A DNA stretch of 53,288 nt, taken from positions 1 through 53,288 of the forward strand of contig JAUZRR010000039.1 in assembly GCA_030950285.1 (NCBI GenBank), in the 5' to 3' direction. The position numbers and the translations under genes were made by a program. Below are positions 15,322 through 22,460 of this stretch, one piece after another. This stretch comes from Planctomycetota bacterium (lineage in GTDB: Bacteria; Planctomycetota; Phycisphaerae; Phycisphaerales; UBA1924). The notes beneath the pieces are model-generated. The model did not search any database. It was not told where the DNA came from and saw only the letters and a program-made list of their open reading frames with translations. Position 1 is the stretch's first letter; the number at the start of each line of letters is the position of its first letter.

Positions 15322-17103
15322 ATGCCAACCATCACCATCAACGGCGTTGCGTGTGAGTTCACCAAGGGGCAGATGATCCTGCAGGTGGCGCACGCCAACG
15401 GGCTCGATATTCCCAGCTATTGCTACCACGACGGGCTGACGATCGTGGCGAGTTGCCGCATCTGCCTGGGCGAGGCGATGGCGCCCAACCCGCGGAACGA
15501 GGGCAAGCTCGAGCCGTATATGGGGGGCAAGCTGTTCCCGACGTGCCAGACCGCAGCGGTGGACGGGATGGTGGTCAACACCGACTCGACCAAGGCGGTT
15601 GCGAATCAGAAAGCGGTGATGGAGTATCTGCTCATCAACCACCCGCTGGACTGTCCGGTGTGCGACCAGTCGGGGGAGTGTTTGTTGCAGGACTATTCGT
15701 TCAGCTACGGGCGGGGGGCGTCGCGGTTTGAGGAGCAGAAGGTCAAGCAGCCGAAGAAGGACGTGGGGCCGAACATTTTGCTGTACAGCGACCGGTGCAT
15801 TTTGTGTACGCGGTGTGTGCGGTTTACGCGTGAGGTGACCGGGACCAGCGAGCTGTATGTGAACGGGCGGGGCAACAAGAGCGAGATCGACGTGTTCCCG
15901 GGTGTGGCGCTGGACAACCCGTTGGCGAGCAACGTGATTGATCTGTGCCCGGTCGGGGCGCTCTTGGACAAGGAGTTTTTGTTTGCCCAGCGGGTGTGGT
16001 TTTTGCGGAGCACGCCTTCGATTGATGGGATTACCGCGAGCGGGGACAACATCTGGATCGAGCACAACGAGGGGAAGGTGTACCGCGTCAAGCCGCGCGA
16101 GAACTTGGCGATTAACAAGTGGTGGATCACCGATGAGGTTCGGTATGGCTGGAAGCATGTGCACGCGGAGCATCGGCTGCGGTCGCCGATGCGGCGCAAG
16201 CACGGGGCGCTGATCGAGGACGACTACAAGCGGGCGTACGAGGACACGATCGCGGGGCTTAAGAAGGCGGTCGGTGGAGGGAAGCGGCTGGCGCTTCTGG
16301 TCAGCCCGAACCTGACGTGCGAGGAGGCGTATGCGCTGGGGACGCTGGCGAAGCTGATTGATCCGCAGGCGGTGTTTGGCGTCGGGCCGGTGCCCTTTGT
16401 TGGTGAGGACCAGACCTTCCCGCCCGGGGCCGCGGCTGACGACGCGAAGGCGTTTACGGTGCGTGCGGAGAAGGCGCCGAATGCGCGGGGTGTGCAGCGG
16501 GTGCTGGGGGCGATCGGGCAGATGGTGCTGGACGCGGACGCGTTTTTGGCGCGGGTGAAAGAGCCGGACATCGGGGCGATCGTTGCGACGGGGAACTACC
16601 GCGAGGACTGGGCAACGGCAGAGGTGCTCGGGGCGATCGACAGAGCGCCGGGCGGGGGGGAGAGCCGATTTGTGGTGCTGCTGGACACCCATGGCACGCC
16701 GTTGATCGACCACGCGGATGTGGTGATTCCCGGGGCGACGTGGACGGAGAAGGCGGGGACCTTCGAGAACGCCGAGAAGGTGCTGCAGGCGTTCGAGCAG
16801 GCGATCCCTGTGATCGAGCTTGCCAAGACCGAGGGGCAGATCGCGCTGGACCTGATCGCCGAGTTTCACGGCACGCCGGGGCTTGCGGACCACCGGGCGA
16901 GTGTGGTGATTGTTGATGAGCAGCCCGGGCAGGTGCCTCAGGCGGTGGAGGTGGTCGCGCCGCGGTCGCGGCTGTTCAATGCGGCGGATATCCGGACGGA
17001 GATGGCGGACCGGTATCCGGGGCTGAGCGCGTTTGCGACGGATGTTGTGCTGCCGAGTGTGGATGCGGAGAAGGTCGAGGGTGTAGAGATGGTGGAGCTT
17101 TAG
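15322..17103 (+). CDS. nuoG: NuoG-like NADH dehydrogenase iron-sulfur subunit (2Fe-2S, 4Fe-4S, molybdopterin-type domain)
   Basis: 593 aa. N-terminal ferredoxin domain with cluster ligands Cys34, Cys45, Cys48 and Cys75; the last spacing is stretched by an insert (EAMAPNPRNEGKLEPYMGG). It is followed by the NuoG-specific His/Cys motif (DCPVCDQSGECLLQD), then CILCTRCVRFTREV and DLCPVGAL, which bind further 4Fe-4S clusters. The rest is a short molybdopterin-oxidoreductase-like domain (AIVATGNYRED, ADVVIPGATWTEKAGTFEN) that probably binds no cofactor, as in complex I. It would carry electrons in the peripheral arm of NADH:quinone oxidoreductase. It is shorter than many NuoG proteins (about 690-900 aa) and no other nuo gene is in the window, so a role in another oxidoreductase is possible. 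No ribosome site is visible before ATG 15322. Confidence 0.85.
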   Translation: MPTITINGVACEFTKGQMILQVAHANGLDIPSYCYHDGLTIVASCRICLGEAMAPNPRNEGKLEPYMGGKLFPTCQTAAVDGMVVNTDSTKAVANQKAVMEYLLINHPLDCPVCDQSGECLLQDYSFSYGRGASRFEEQKVKQPKKDVGPNILLYSDRCILCTRCVRFTREVTGTSELYVNGRGNKSEIDVFPGVALDNPLASNVIDLCPVGALLDKEFLFAQRVWFLRSTPSIDGITASGDNIWIEHNEGKVYRVKPRENLAINKWWITDEVRYGWKHVHAEHRLRSPMRRKHGALIEDDYKRAYEDTIAGLKKAVGGGKRLALLVSPNLTCEEAYALGTLAKLIDPQAVFGVGPVPFVGEDQTFPPGAAADDAKAFTVRAEKAPNARGVQRVLGAIGQMVLDADAFLARVKEPDIGAIVATGNYREDWATAEVLGAIDRAPGGGESRFVVLLDTHGTPLIDHADVVIPGATWTEKAGTFENAEKVLQAFEQAIPVIELAKTEGQIALDLIAEFHGTPGLADHRASVVIVDEQPGQVPQAVEVVAPRSRLFNAADIRTEMADRYPGLSAFATDVVLPSVDAEKVEGVEMVEL

Positions 17104-17106
17104 GTC

Positions 17107-18084
17107 TTATGCCGCCCGAAGTGGCCAGTTGAAAACTGGACGCCATTCACCGATCAATCGGAGTTCCCACAACTGAACAGAGGCTGTTGGCAATTCTTCC
17201 GCGCTAATCGCGCGAATTTGAATATCTCGTGGATCCGGTCGCCAAAGCGCTGTATCCGCGCCGAGCCCTTCTAACACATGACGACTCGCAAGGGTGTTCA
17301 CACCTGATTGAAGGTCTTTGAATCGACTCACGAGAAGAGGACGGGTGGGTTCAAGGAGAACTGCAATTCCCTCGCCGTCTGGAATCTCCGTATTACTGCG
17401 CTCCGCGACAGATCCCAAATCGATAAACTCGTCCAGAATGAGGCCGAGATCCAGCTGCTGAAAAAGAGGTGTATCCGCTTTCGTCAAGTACCTACTCTTC
17501 CGGATCTGAAGAGCGCACAGTCGGTACTCCACCGAAGTACCACCTTCAATCGTGGCGCGAGCCATCGCCTCAAATGACTCGCCCAACTCTGGATCCGCCA
17601 AGAGATCGTCTACCGATGCGCCGTAACGCACCAACATCTTCACCATTGCGGGCTCAACTGCTGGTCCAAATCGATCGAGCAAACCTGGATGTTTGTCTGC
17701 GACTGTTGTCCGCCGCAATATGCCTCCGCCAGACGCCTTTCGCATGCGCAGAAGGCGTCTGTTTATATCGGCCGCTGATTGGCGAACGCCAAGTGTTCTG
17801 CATAGTGAATTGAATCGCTTCGTCAGCACTGGATCGGCGAGCATCCGGTCAACTGACATACCATCGCGAATCTCTTCGAATGACTTCCGAATCACTTCGT
17901 CATCAGTATCCGAAAAATGAACATCCGGCAAGCACTCTGGACGTGCTGCAAGCAATTCGACAGTGGAAGGCATCACGCCGAATCCACCAAAACGCAGCCT
18001 TGTGCCAGGCACCATGTGCCCGCCCAACACACGCCCGGCGCGCCAGGGATTGAAAGGTCTTTGGTTGGTCACTGAATGAACCAT
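17107..18084 (-). CDS. Uncharacterised protein, third gene of the DUF5131 cassette
   Basis: 325 aa from ATG 18084, which overlaps the end of the preceding gene by 16 bp and so suggests translational coupling; a longer start at 18114 is possible. No family is recognised with confidence. It is soluble, with charged helical segments (VIRKSFEEIRDGMSVDRMLADPVL, split by short loops) and two similar stretches ending VDRMLADPVLTKRF and VDDLLADPELGESF, suggesting an internal duplication. The C-terminus (IQIRAISAEEL, then LWELRLIGEWRPVFNW) faintly resembles the end of GIY-YIG nuclease domains, but the GIY and YIG motifs are not clear. Lower GC and less G-rich than the flanks, which suggests acquisition with the two upstream genes. 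Confidence 0.7.
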   Translation of the reverse strand: MVHSVTNQRPFNPWRAGRVLGGHMVPGTRLRFGGFGVMPSTVELLAARPECLPDVHFSDTDDEVIRKSFEEIRDGMSVDRMLADPVLTKRFNSLCRTLGVRQSAADINRRLLRMRKASGGGILRRTTVADKHPGLLDRFGPAVEPAMVKMLVRYGASVDDLLADPELGESFEAMARATIEGGTSVEYRLCALQIRKSRYLTKADTPLFQQLDLGLILDEFIDLGSVAERSNTEIPDGEGIAVLLEPTRPLLVSRFKDLQSGVNTLASRHVLEGLGADTALWRPDPRDIQIRAISAEELPTASVQLWELRLIGEWRPVFNWPLRAA

Positions 18085-18458
18085 CGATACTCGTTTATCA
18101 CTAGCAATACGCATTCTTGCGCTGTTTGTTCTCGCATCCTACGGGTAAATTGCAACAACTCTCCAAGCTTTTTCTCGTTCTGAACATCTTCGCGCTCAGC
18201 GAAAGACTCGATGAGAATTGGCCAGTCCCATAAGTCCTCTCCCGTTTCAGACCGATAAACACCTGCGTACGCTTGAAACGCTGTTCCGCCGCCGTACAAC
18301 CCCGAGAAGATTTTCAGCGCCTCCTCCGCCCAAAAATCTTGGTTTCGAATTTCCTTGTTCTGGCGGTCGTGACTTGGCACCGCGAGAACCACATGATCGT
18401 GGCGGAGACCGGTCTTGAGATTCGCTGCTAGTTGCTTGGGAGTCGGTCTTTTTGCCAT
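18069..18458 (-). CDS. Uncharacterised 129-aa protein, second gene of the DUF5131 cassette
   Basis: Starts at ATG 18458 (MAKRPTPKQLAANLKTG); a TTG at 18476 would add six residues. The body contains DFWAEEALKIFSGLYGGGTAFQA, YAGVYRSETGEDLW and a conserved-looking end ECVLLVINEYRWFI. This looks like a compact alpha/beta protein of a small uncharacterised family, with no catalytic motif I can name. Its first 70 codons overlap in another frame the apparent 3' extension of the DUF5131 gene, and its end overlaps the third gene by 16 bp. Tight packing and shared strand point to one operon and joint function with DUF5131. Confidence 0.7.
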   Translation of the reverse strand: MAKRPTPKQLAANLKTGLRHDHVVLAVPSHDRQNKEIRNQDFWAEEALKIFSGLYGGGTAFQAYAGVYRSETGEDLWDWPILIESFAEREDVQNEKKLGELLQFTRRMREQTAQECVLLVINEYRWFIQ

Positions 18459-19305
18459 GAGATGGATGCCCCACAAGTGCCAGAACCCTACGGGCCACCG
18501 CGGGCACCTGAATGGTAGGTGGCAATACTCTTATGGTCGATTGCACAGATTGCGGCATCTGTGACCATGTCTTTCCCCCCAACTCCCTCCCTGCCTCCTT
18601 CTTGTTCGTCCCTCCCCACTGCTTGAAGAAGAACGGCACTTCTCGCGACTCGCACTGCTCCTTGATCTCCAGCACCCACGACCCCTGCATCGAGCGGGAG
18701 TGCGGGCCGGACTCGCCGCCGACGATGACCCAGTGGATGCCGGCGAGGGGCATGCGTTTGAGCGGGCCGAGGAGTGGCTCGCAGGAGAGGAAGCGGACCT
18801 TGGCGGGGATGCGTTGCAGCAGGCGGATGCGTTCGTAGTAGGTGCGTGTCTCGACACTGGTGCCCATCCAGATGTTGTCTGCCCAGGGCAGTTGGTCGTT
18901 ACGGGCCATGTCGAGTGCGCGTTCGGGGCGTTTGGTGAGCACCTGGAAACGGTGTTGGGGGCATTCTTCCATGACACGGAAGACCTGTTGGATGAACTTG
19001 TCGGGCACGCCGTCGTGGAAGAGGTCGCTCATGGAGTTGACGAAGATGGTGCGGCCGAGCTTCCACGAGCGGGGCAGGTCGAGGGCTTTTTTGTCCAGGT
19101 TGATGTGCCCAGAGAAGACCGGGCGACCGTTGCGGGCTCGCTTGGCGGTGTTGGCGTATTTTTCACCCGTGCCGTTGGGCATGTGGCTGAGGCGCAGAGC
19201 CATTCGGGCGGCGTAGCAGTTGAGGCACCCCGGCGAAACCGGCGTGCAGCCGGCGACAGGATTCCAGGTTGCTTCTGTCCACTCGATCCGTGAGCCTTGC
19301 GCCAT
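18247..19305 (-). CDS. DUF5131 / phage Gp37-Gp68 family protein (three-Cys motif, radical-SAM-like)
   Basis: ATG 19305 is preceded by GGAGGTGCG and begins MAQGSRIEWTEATWNPVAGC. The three-cysteine motif is Cys20-x6-Cys27-x2-Cys30, a likely 4Fe-4S site of the radical-SAM-related family seen in phages and mobile islands. Other family blocks are FVNSMSDLFHDGVP, QVLTKRPERA, WMGTSVET, RFLSCEPLLGP, VIVGGESGP and FFFKQWGG. Typical members end shortly after GRELGGKTWSQMP (residue 251). Here the frame continues for about 100 basic, low-quality residues over the start of the next gene. Codon 252 is CAA, one transition from TAA, so the extension is probably stop loss. Relatives pair with a partner gene (TcmP); the partners here look different. 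Confidence 0.85.
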   Translation of the reverse strand: MAQGSRIEWTEATWNPVAGCTPVSPGCLNCYAARMALRLSHMPNGTGEKYANTAKRARNGRPVFSGHINLDKKALDLPRSWKLGRTIFVNSMSDLFHDGVPDKFIQQVFRVMEECPQHRFQVLTKRPERALDMARNDQLPWADNIWMGTSVETRTYYERIRLLQRIPAKVRFLSCEPLLGPLKRMPLAGIHWVIVGGESGPHSRSMQGSWVLEIKEQCESREVPFFFKQWGGTNKKEAGRELGGKTWSQMPQSVQSTIRVLPPTIQVPAVARRVLALVGHPSHGKKTDSQATSSESQDRSPPRSCGSRGAKSRPPEQGNSKPRFLGGGGAENLLGVVRRRNSVSSVRRCLSV

Positions 19306-19391
19306 ATCGCACCTCCACCCGAACATTATCCGATCTCATCCTTGATTACAACCCGCAAATGGCATTCCAGCCGGGCATAGGCTTTGCCACT

Positions 19392-19571
19392 ATGACCGGA
19401 GCGATTATTTGGGCTGTTGTGGCGTTGGTGGTCGGGGCCCCGTTTGTGTTGATCTGGTGGAAGATCGCGGACCGGTGGGCGGACGATGAGCACAAGCGGT
19501 TCAAGGTGAAGGACCCCGGGCCGGCGCCGACGGTGGTGAAGCGGAGTGATGTGGAGGGTCCGGGGGAGTGA
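19392..19571 (+). CDS. Small single-pass membrane protein (59 aa)
   Basis: MTGAIIWAVVALVVGAPFVL begins a hydrophobic N-terminal helix, followed by a positively and negatively charged cytosolic-type tail (WWKIADRWADDEHKRFKVKD). ATG 19392 fits the helix best; an in-frame ATG at 19359 is an alternative. No clear ribosome site. Function unknown. It is divergent from the DUF5131 cassette and may belong to the host backbone. Confidence 0.55.
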   Translation: MTGAIIWAVVALVVGAPFVLIWWKIADRWADDEHKRFKVKDPGPAPTVVKRSDVEGPGE

Positions 19572-19642
19572 GCGGCGGTGCGGCAAGGTGCCCGGCCCGC
19601 TTTGGGCAGGTGCGGGGCTGTTACGGCATGAGGCGCGACCTT

Positions 19643-19668
19643 GTCCCCTCGCTTGCGCGAGGGGCTCT
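19643..19668 (+). repeat. REP-like palindrome, family 2 copy c
   Basis: CCCCTCGC (19645-19652), loop TTGC, GCGAGGGG (19657-19664), then CTCT; in the 3' region of the small membrane protein gene. Confidence 0.85.
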
Positions 19669-19702
19669 GCGTGTGGGGTTCGGAACGCGAGAGTCAGCGA
19701 CA

Positions 19703-19757
19703 AAAAGAGGACCGCCCGCGCGGCCTGGTGTGGGCTGGCGGGCGGTGGTCTCTTTCC
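19703..19757. terminator. Bidirectional terminator hairpin
   Basis: AAAAGAGGACCGCCCGC pairs with GCGGGCGGTGGTCTCTTT across an 18-base loop, with A-rich and T-rich outer ends. It can serve both the plus-strand small gene and the minus-strand gene ending at 19827. Confidence 0.7.
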
Positions 19758-19826
19758 TCTTTCTTTGTGGGGTGTTGACCCCTTGACGAGTTGGCGCGGG
19801 TGAGGAGCCCGGCCGCTCGGGATGGG

Positions 19827-20291
19827 TTAGTTATCGAGTGCTTCGCGGAGGGCCTCCTGGATGGCGGCGTTGGCGCGGTGGCGTGCGTTGCCGATGGCTT
19901 GGCTGGCGGCGCGGCGGGCTGTACCGAGGGCGACGAAGAACTCGCGGTCGGCGTGGAGAGCGCGGAGTGCGTGTGCGGCGCGTGCGGCGATGAGGCCGAC
20001 GTGTCGGTTGCCGTGGCGCGCGGCGTGGTTGACCCGGCCCATCGCGTGGCGTGCCGCGGCGATCAGCTCACGATCTGAGGCGTCGGAGTTGTCGAGTCGG
20101 ATGATGGTCTCGATGCCTTCGGCGGCGAGTTCGTGAATCCGGTCGGCGGTGCGTTCTGCGGTTTCCTGCATCGCGGCGGCGGCGGCGCGGACGATCTGGC
20201 CTGGGTCGCCGTCCTGGGCGAGGGCCGGGGCGACGGCGAGGGTGAAGGCGGCGAAGAACGCGGCGAGCAGATGGGTGAACCTGAGTGTCAT
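19827..20291 (-). CDS. Secreted alanine-rich helical protein of unknown function
   Basis: 154 aa from ATG 20291, with AAGGAG 7 bases upstream; the longer frame upstream is not credible. The signal peptide is FTHLLAAFFAAFTLAVAPALAQ. The mature part is almost all Ala/Arg/His-rich helix (RAAAAAMQETAERTADRIHEL, then further heptad-like segments such as AIGNARHRANAAIQEALREA) and could form an antiparallel coiled bundle. No domain is recognised. It is divergent from truA, with 271 bp between starts in which I see no defined element. Confidence 0.7.
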   Translation of the reverse strand: MTLRFTHLLAAFFAAFTLAVAPALAQDGDPGQIVRAAAAAMQETAERTADRIHELAAEGIETIIRLDNSDASDRELIAAARHAMGRVNHAARHGNRHVGLIAARAAHALRALHADREFFVALGTARRAASQAIGNARHRANAAIQEALREALDN

Positions 20292-20562
20292 GGTGATCTC
20301 CTTCTTGGAGTGCTGAGGTTCCGCGAAAGAACCGGTCGTGGATGTGTGGCTGGCGCGGCACTGTGTCGCGGCGGCCGATGATGTGGAGCGGGGCGTGATC
20401 GGGCAGAAGTCGGCCTGGCCGGTTGTGCGATTCCCGCGCGGGTGGTGCCGGGTTGGGCCCCCTTGCCCACACGGCGGTACAGGAAGGGAAACGCCGGGCG
20501 AGCGGGCGGATTGCCGGAACACCGGGCTTTTCTTGTCGGACAGCCGCTAGGCTTGTCGCGGG

Positions 20563-21672
20563 ATGCCGACCTACCGCCTGACGATTGCTTACGACGGGAC
20601 CGACTTTGCCGGGTGGCAGAAGCAGGAGCCTCCGGACCCGTGGCTGGCGGCGGCGGCGCGGGCGGGGGAAGCCGGGTCGGGCGGGGTGCCTGCGGGGAGC
20701 ATCCCGCGCGAGGCCAAGTCCATGAAGCTTGAGCCCGGGCTGGTGGCGGGCAAGCCGGGGCGGATCGCGCTGCGGACGGTGCAGGCGGTGGTCGAGCGTG
20801 CGGTGCGGGAGGTGGTGCGCGAGCCGGTGCGGCTGAAGGGGGCGAGCCGGACTGATGCGGGGGTGCATGCGCGGTGCCAGATGGGGGTGTTTGCGTGCTC
20901 GGGGGATGAGCCGGCCAAAGGCAACGACACCGCGGTGCGTCCGACAGCGCCGGGTGGCGTCGGTGACGAGGAGGACAGCCGGGGGAAGGGGGGGTGGCCG
21001 TTGTCTCGGGGGGCGGGGCGGTTGTTGATGGCGGTGAACTCTCGGCTGCCTGATGATGTGCAGGTGGTGCGGGCCGAGGCGGTGGAGCGGGGGTTTGACC
21101 CGATTCTTGATTGTGTCGGTAAGGGGTACAGCTACACGTTGTGGGTGGGGATGCACCGGCCGTTGTGGGCGCGACGGCATGTGCATCACACCTGGGCGAA
21201 GCTGGACCTTGGTGCGATGCAACAGGCAGCGGCGTGCTTTGTGGGGACGCACGACTTTGCGGGGTTTGCGGCAGCCGGGCACGGGAGGCAGACGACGGTG
21301 CGCGAGGTCTTTGCGTGTCAGGTGCGCGAGATCGAGAAGCCGGAGCTGTGGCACGGCGACCACTCGCGGGGGGTGCTGGCCGGGGGCGCTGGGGGTGTGG
21401 GGGGTGTGGTGGGCGAGGGCGATGGGCGGGGGACGACGGTGGCGGTGGCGGACCCGGGGCGGTTGCTGCGGGTGGAGGTTTCGGGGAGCGGGTTTTTGTA
21501 CAACATGGTTCGGATCATCGCGGGGACGCTGCACGATGTGGGGCGTGGTCGGATCGACGCGGCGGCGTTGCCGGAGATCATTGCGAGCCGTGAGCGCAAG
21601 CGGGCGGGGCCGACGTTGCCGGCGAAGGGGTTGTGTCTGGAGTGGGTGGCGTATCCGGACAGCTGCGCCTGA
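20563..21672 (+). CDS. truA: tRNA pseudouridine(38-40) synthase
   Basis: Isomerises uridines 38-40 in the anticodon arm of tRNAs. The family core is clear: YRLTIAYDGTDFAGWQKQ at the start, the catalytic loop LKGASRTDAGVHA with nucleophile Asp98, YSYTLWVG, and the C-terminal GSGFLYNMVRIIAGTL. Length 369 aa against about 250-270 in most bacteria: three low-complexity insertions are visible, near residues 22-62 (after GWQKQ), 112-145 (ACSGDEPAKGNDTAV onward) and 265-295 (Gly/Val-rich). These lie in loops, so activity is plausible. ATG 20563 has no strong ribosome site. Two family-2 palindromes follow. Confidence 0.93.
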   Translation: MPTYRLTIAYDGTDFAGWQKQEPPDPWLAAAARAGEAGSGGVPAGSIPREAKSMKLEPGLVAGKPGRIALRTVQAVVERAVREVVREPVRLKGASRTDAGVHARCQMGVFACSGDEPAKGNDTAVRPTAPGGVGDEEDSRGKGGWPLSRGAGRLLMAVNSRLPDDVQVVRAEAVERGFDPILDCVGKGYSYTLWVGMHRPLWARRHVHHTWAKLDLGAMQQAAACFVGTHDFAGFAAAGHGRQTTVREVFACQVREIEKPELWHGDHSRGVLAGGAGGVGGVVGEGDGRGTTVAVADPGRLLRVEVSGSGFLYNMVRIIAGTLHDVGRGRIDAAALPEIIASRERKRAGPTLPAKGLCLEWVAYPDSCA

Positions 21673-21709
21673 AACAGAAACGTTGTTGTCTGGTGGTTTG
21701 CGGCTGTTG

Positions 21710-21735
21710 TCTCCTCGCTTGCGCGAGGGGCTCTA
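21710..21735 (+). repeat. REP-like palindrome, family 2 copy d
   Basis: CTCCTCGC, loop TTGC, GCGAGGGG, then CTCT. One arm base differs from consensus. It lies 38 bp after truA. Confidence 0.8.
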
Positions 21736-22419
21736 AGAAATCTGTTGTCCACTCGTTTGCGCGAGGGGCTCTGGAGGAACTGCCAAGCGGTAATGTGCTT
21801 GGGGTGCTGCGACACGGCAGGCGTCGGGGACGTCTTGCCGGACGACCGCGCCGGCGCCGACAACGCACCTGCTGCCGATGCGAACGCCCGGCAGGACGGC
21901 TGCGCCGAGGCCGACGAGTGTATCGGCGCCGATGGAGACGTTGCCGCCGAGGGTGGCGTTTGGGGCGATGTGGGCGTTTTCGCTGACGGTGCAGTGGTGC
22001 TCGATGATGGCGGCGGAGTTGATGATCGCGTGGGGCGCGATGCGCGCGCAGGCGTGGACGACTGCGAGCGGGCCGACGAAGGTGCCGGGGGCGAGTGTGG
22101 CGCTCGGTGAGACAAACGCGCGGGGGTGGACGATTGTGGCGGGCGGGCAGTTGTGGTTGCTGAGGCGGTTGAGCAGGGTGCGCCTGATTCGGCAGTCGCC
22201 GAGGCAGAGGATCCAAGGTGGCGTATCGCGTGGGTGCTGGAGGAAGGCTTCGAGCGGGCCGAGGTAGGGTGATGGGTGAGGGCTCTGCGTCGCGGCGCAC
22301 ACCGGGTTGTCGTCGTAGACACCCTGCACTGAATACCCCTCGAGTTGTGCGGCTTCGGCGACGACGAGGGCGTGGCCGCCGCCGCCGAGGAGTGTGATGT
22401 GGTGCGGGGTACGTGGCAT
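21733..22419 (-). CDS. NeuD/PglD-like acyltransferase with left-handed beta-helix
   Basis: 228 aa from ATG 22419. A small N-terminal Rossmann segment (ITLLGGGGHALVVAEAAQLEGY) is followed by hexapeptide repeats forming a left-handed beta-helix (HPRAFVSPSATLAPGTFVGP, INSAAIIEHHCTVSENAHIAPNATLGG, IGADTLVGLGAAVLPGVRIGSRCVVGAGAVV). Relatives acetylate amino sugars or sialic acids on cell-surface glycans using acetyl-CoA. It follows the sulfotransferase by 41 bp on the same strand, so the two may modify the same surface polymer. The C-terminal tail after YRLAVPPE is encoded by a family-2 palindrome, so the original end was probably replaced or extended. Confidence 0.85.
   Translation of the reverse strand: MPRTPHHITLLGGGGHALVVAEAAQLEGYSVQGVYDDNPVCAATQSPHPSPYLGPLEAFLQHPRDTPPWILCLGDCRIRRTLLNRLSNHNCPPATIVHPRAFVSPSATLAPGTFVGPLAVVHACARIAPHAIINSAAIIEHHCTVSENAHIAPNATLGGNVSIGADTLVGLGAAVLPGVRIGSRCVVGAGAVVRQDVPDACRVAAPQAHYRLAVPPEPLAQTSGQQIS
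21746..21773 (+). repeat. REP-like palindrome, family 2 copy e, inside the 3' end of the NeuD-like gene
   Basis: CCACTCGT, loop TTGC, GCGAGGGG, then CTCT. The left arm has two mismatches. On the minus strand it supplies codons for the final residues EPLAQTSGQ of the acyltransferase. Confidence 0.75.
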
Positions 22420-22460
22420 GAGTGGATGCAGAGCGGTTGCCTGCGGGGAGGCTGTCTTGC

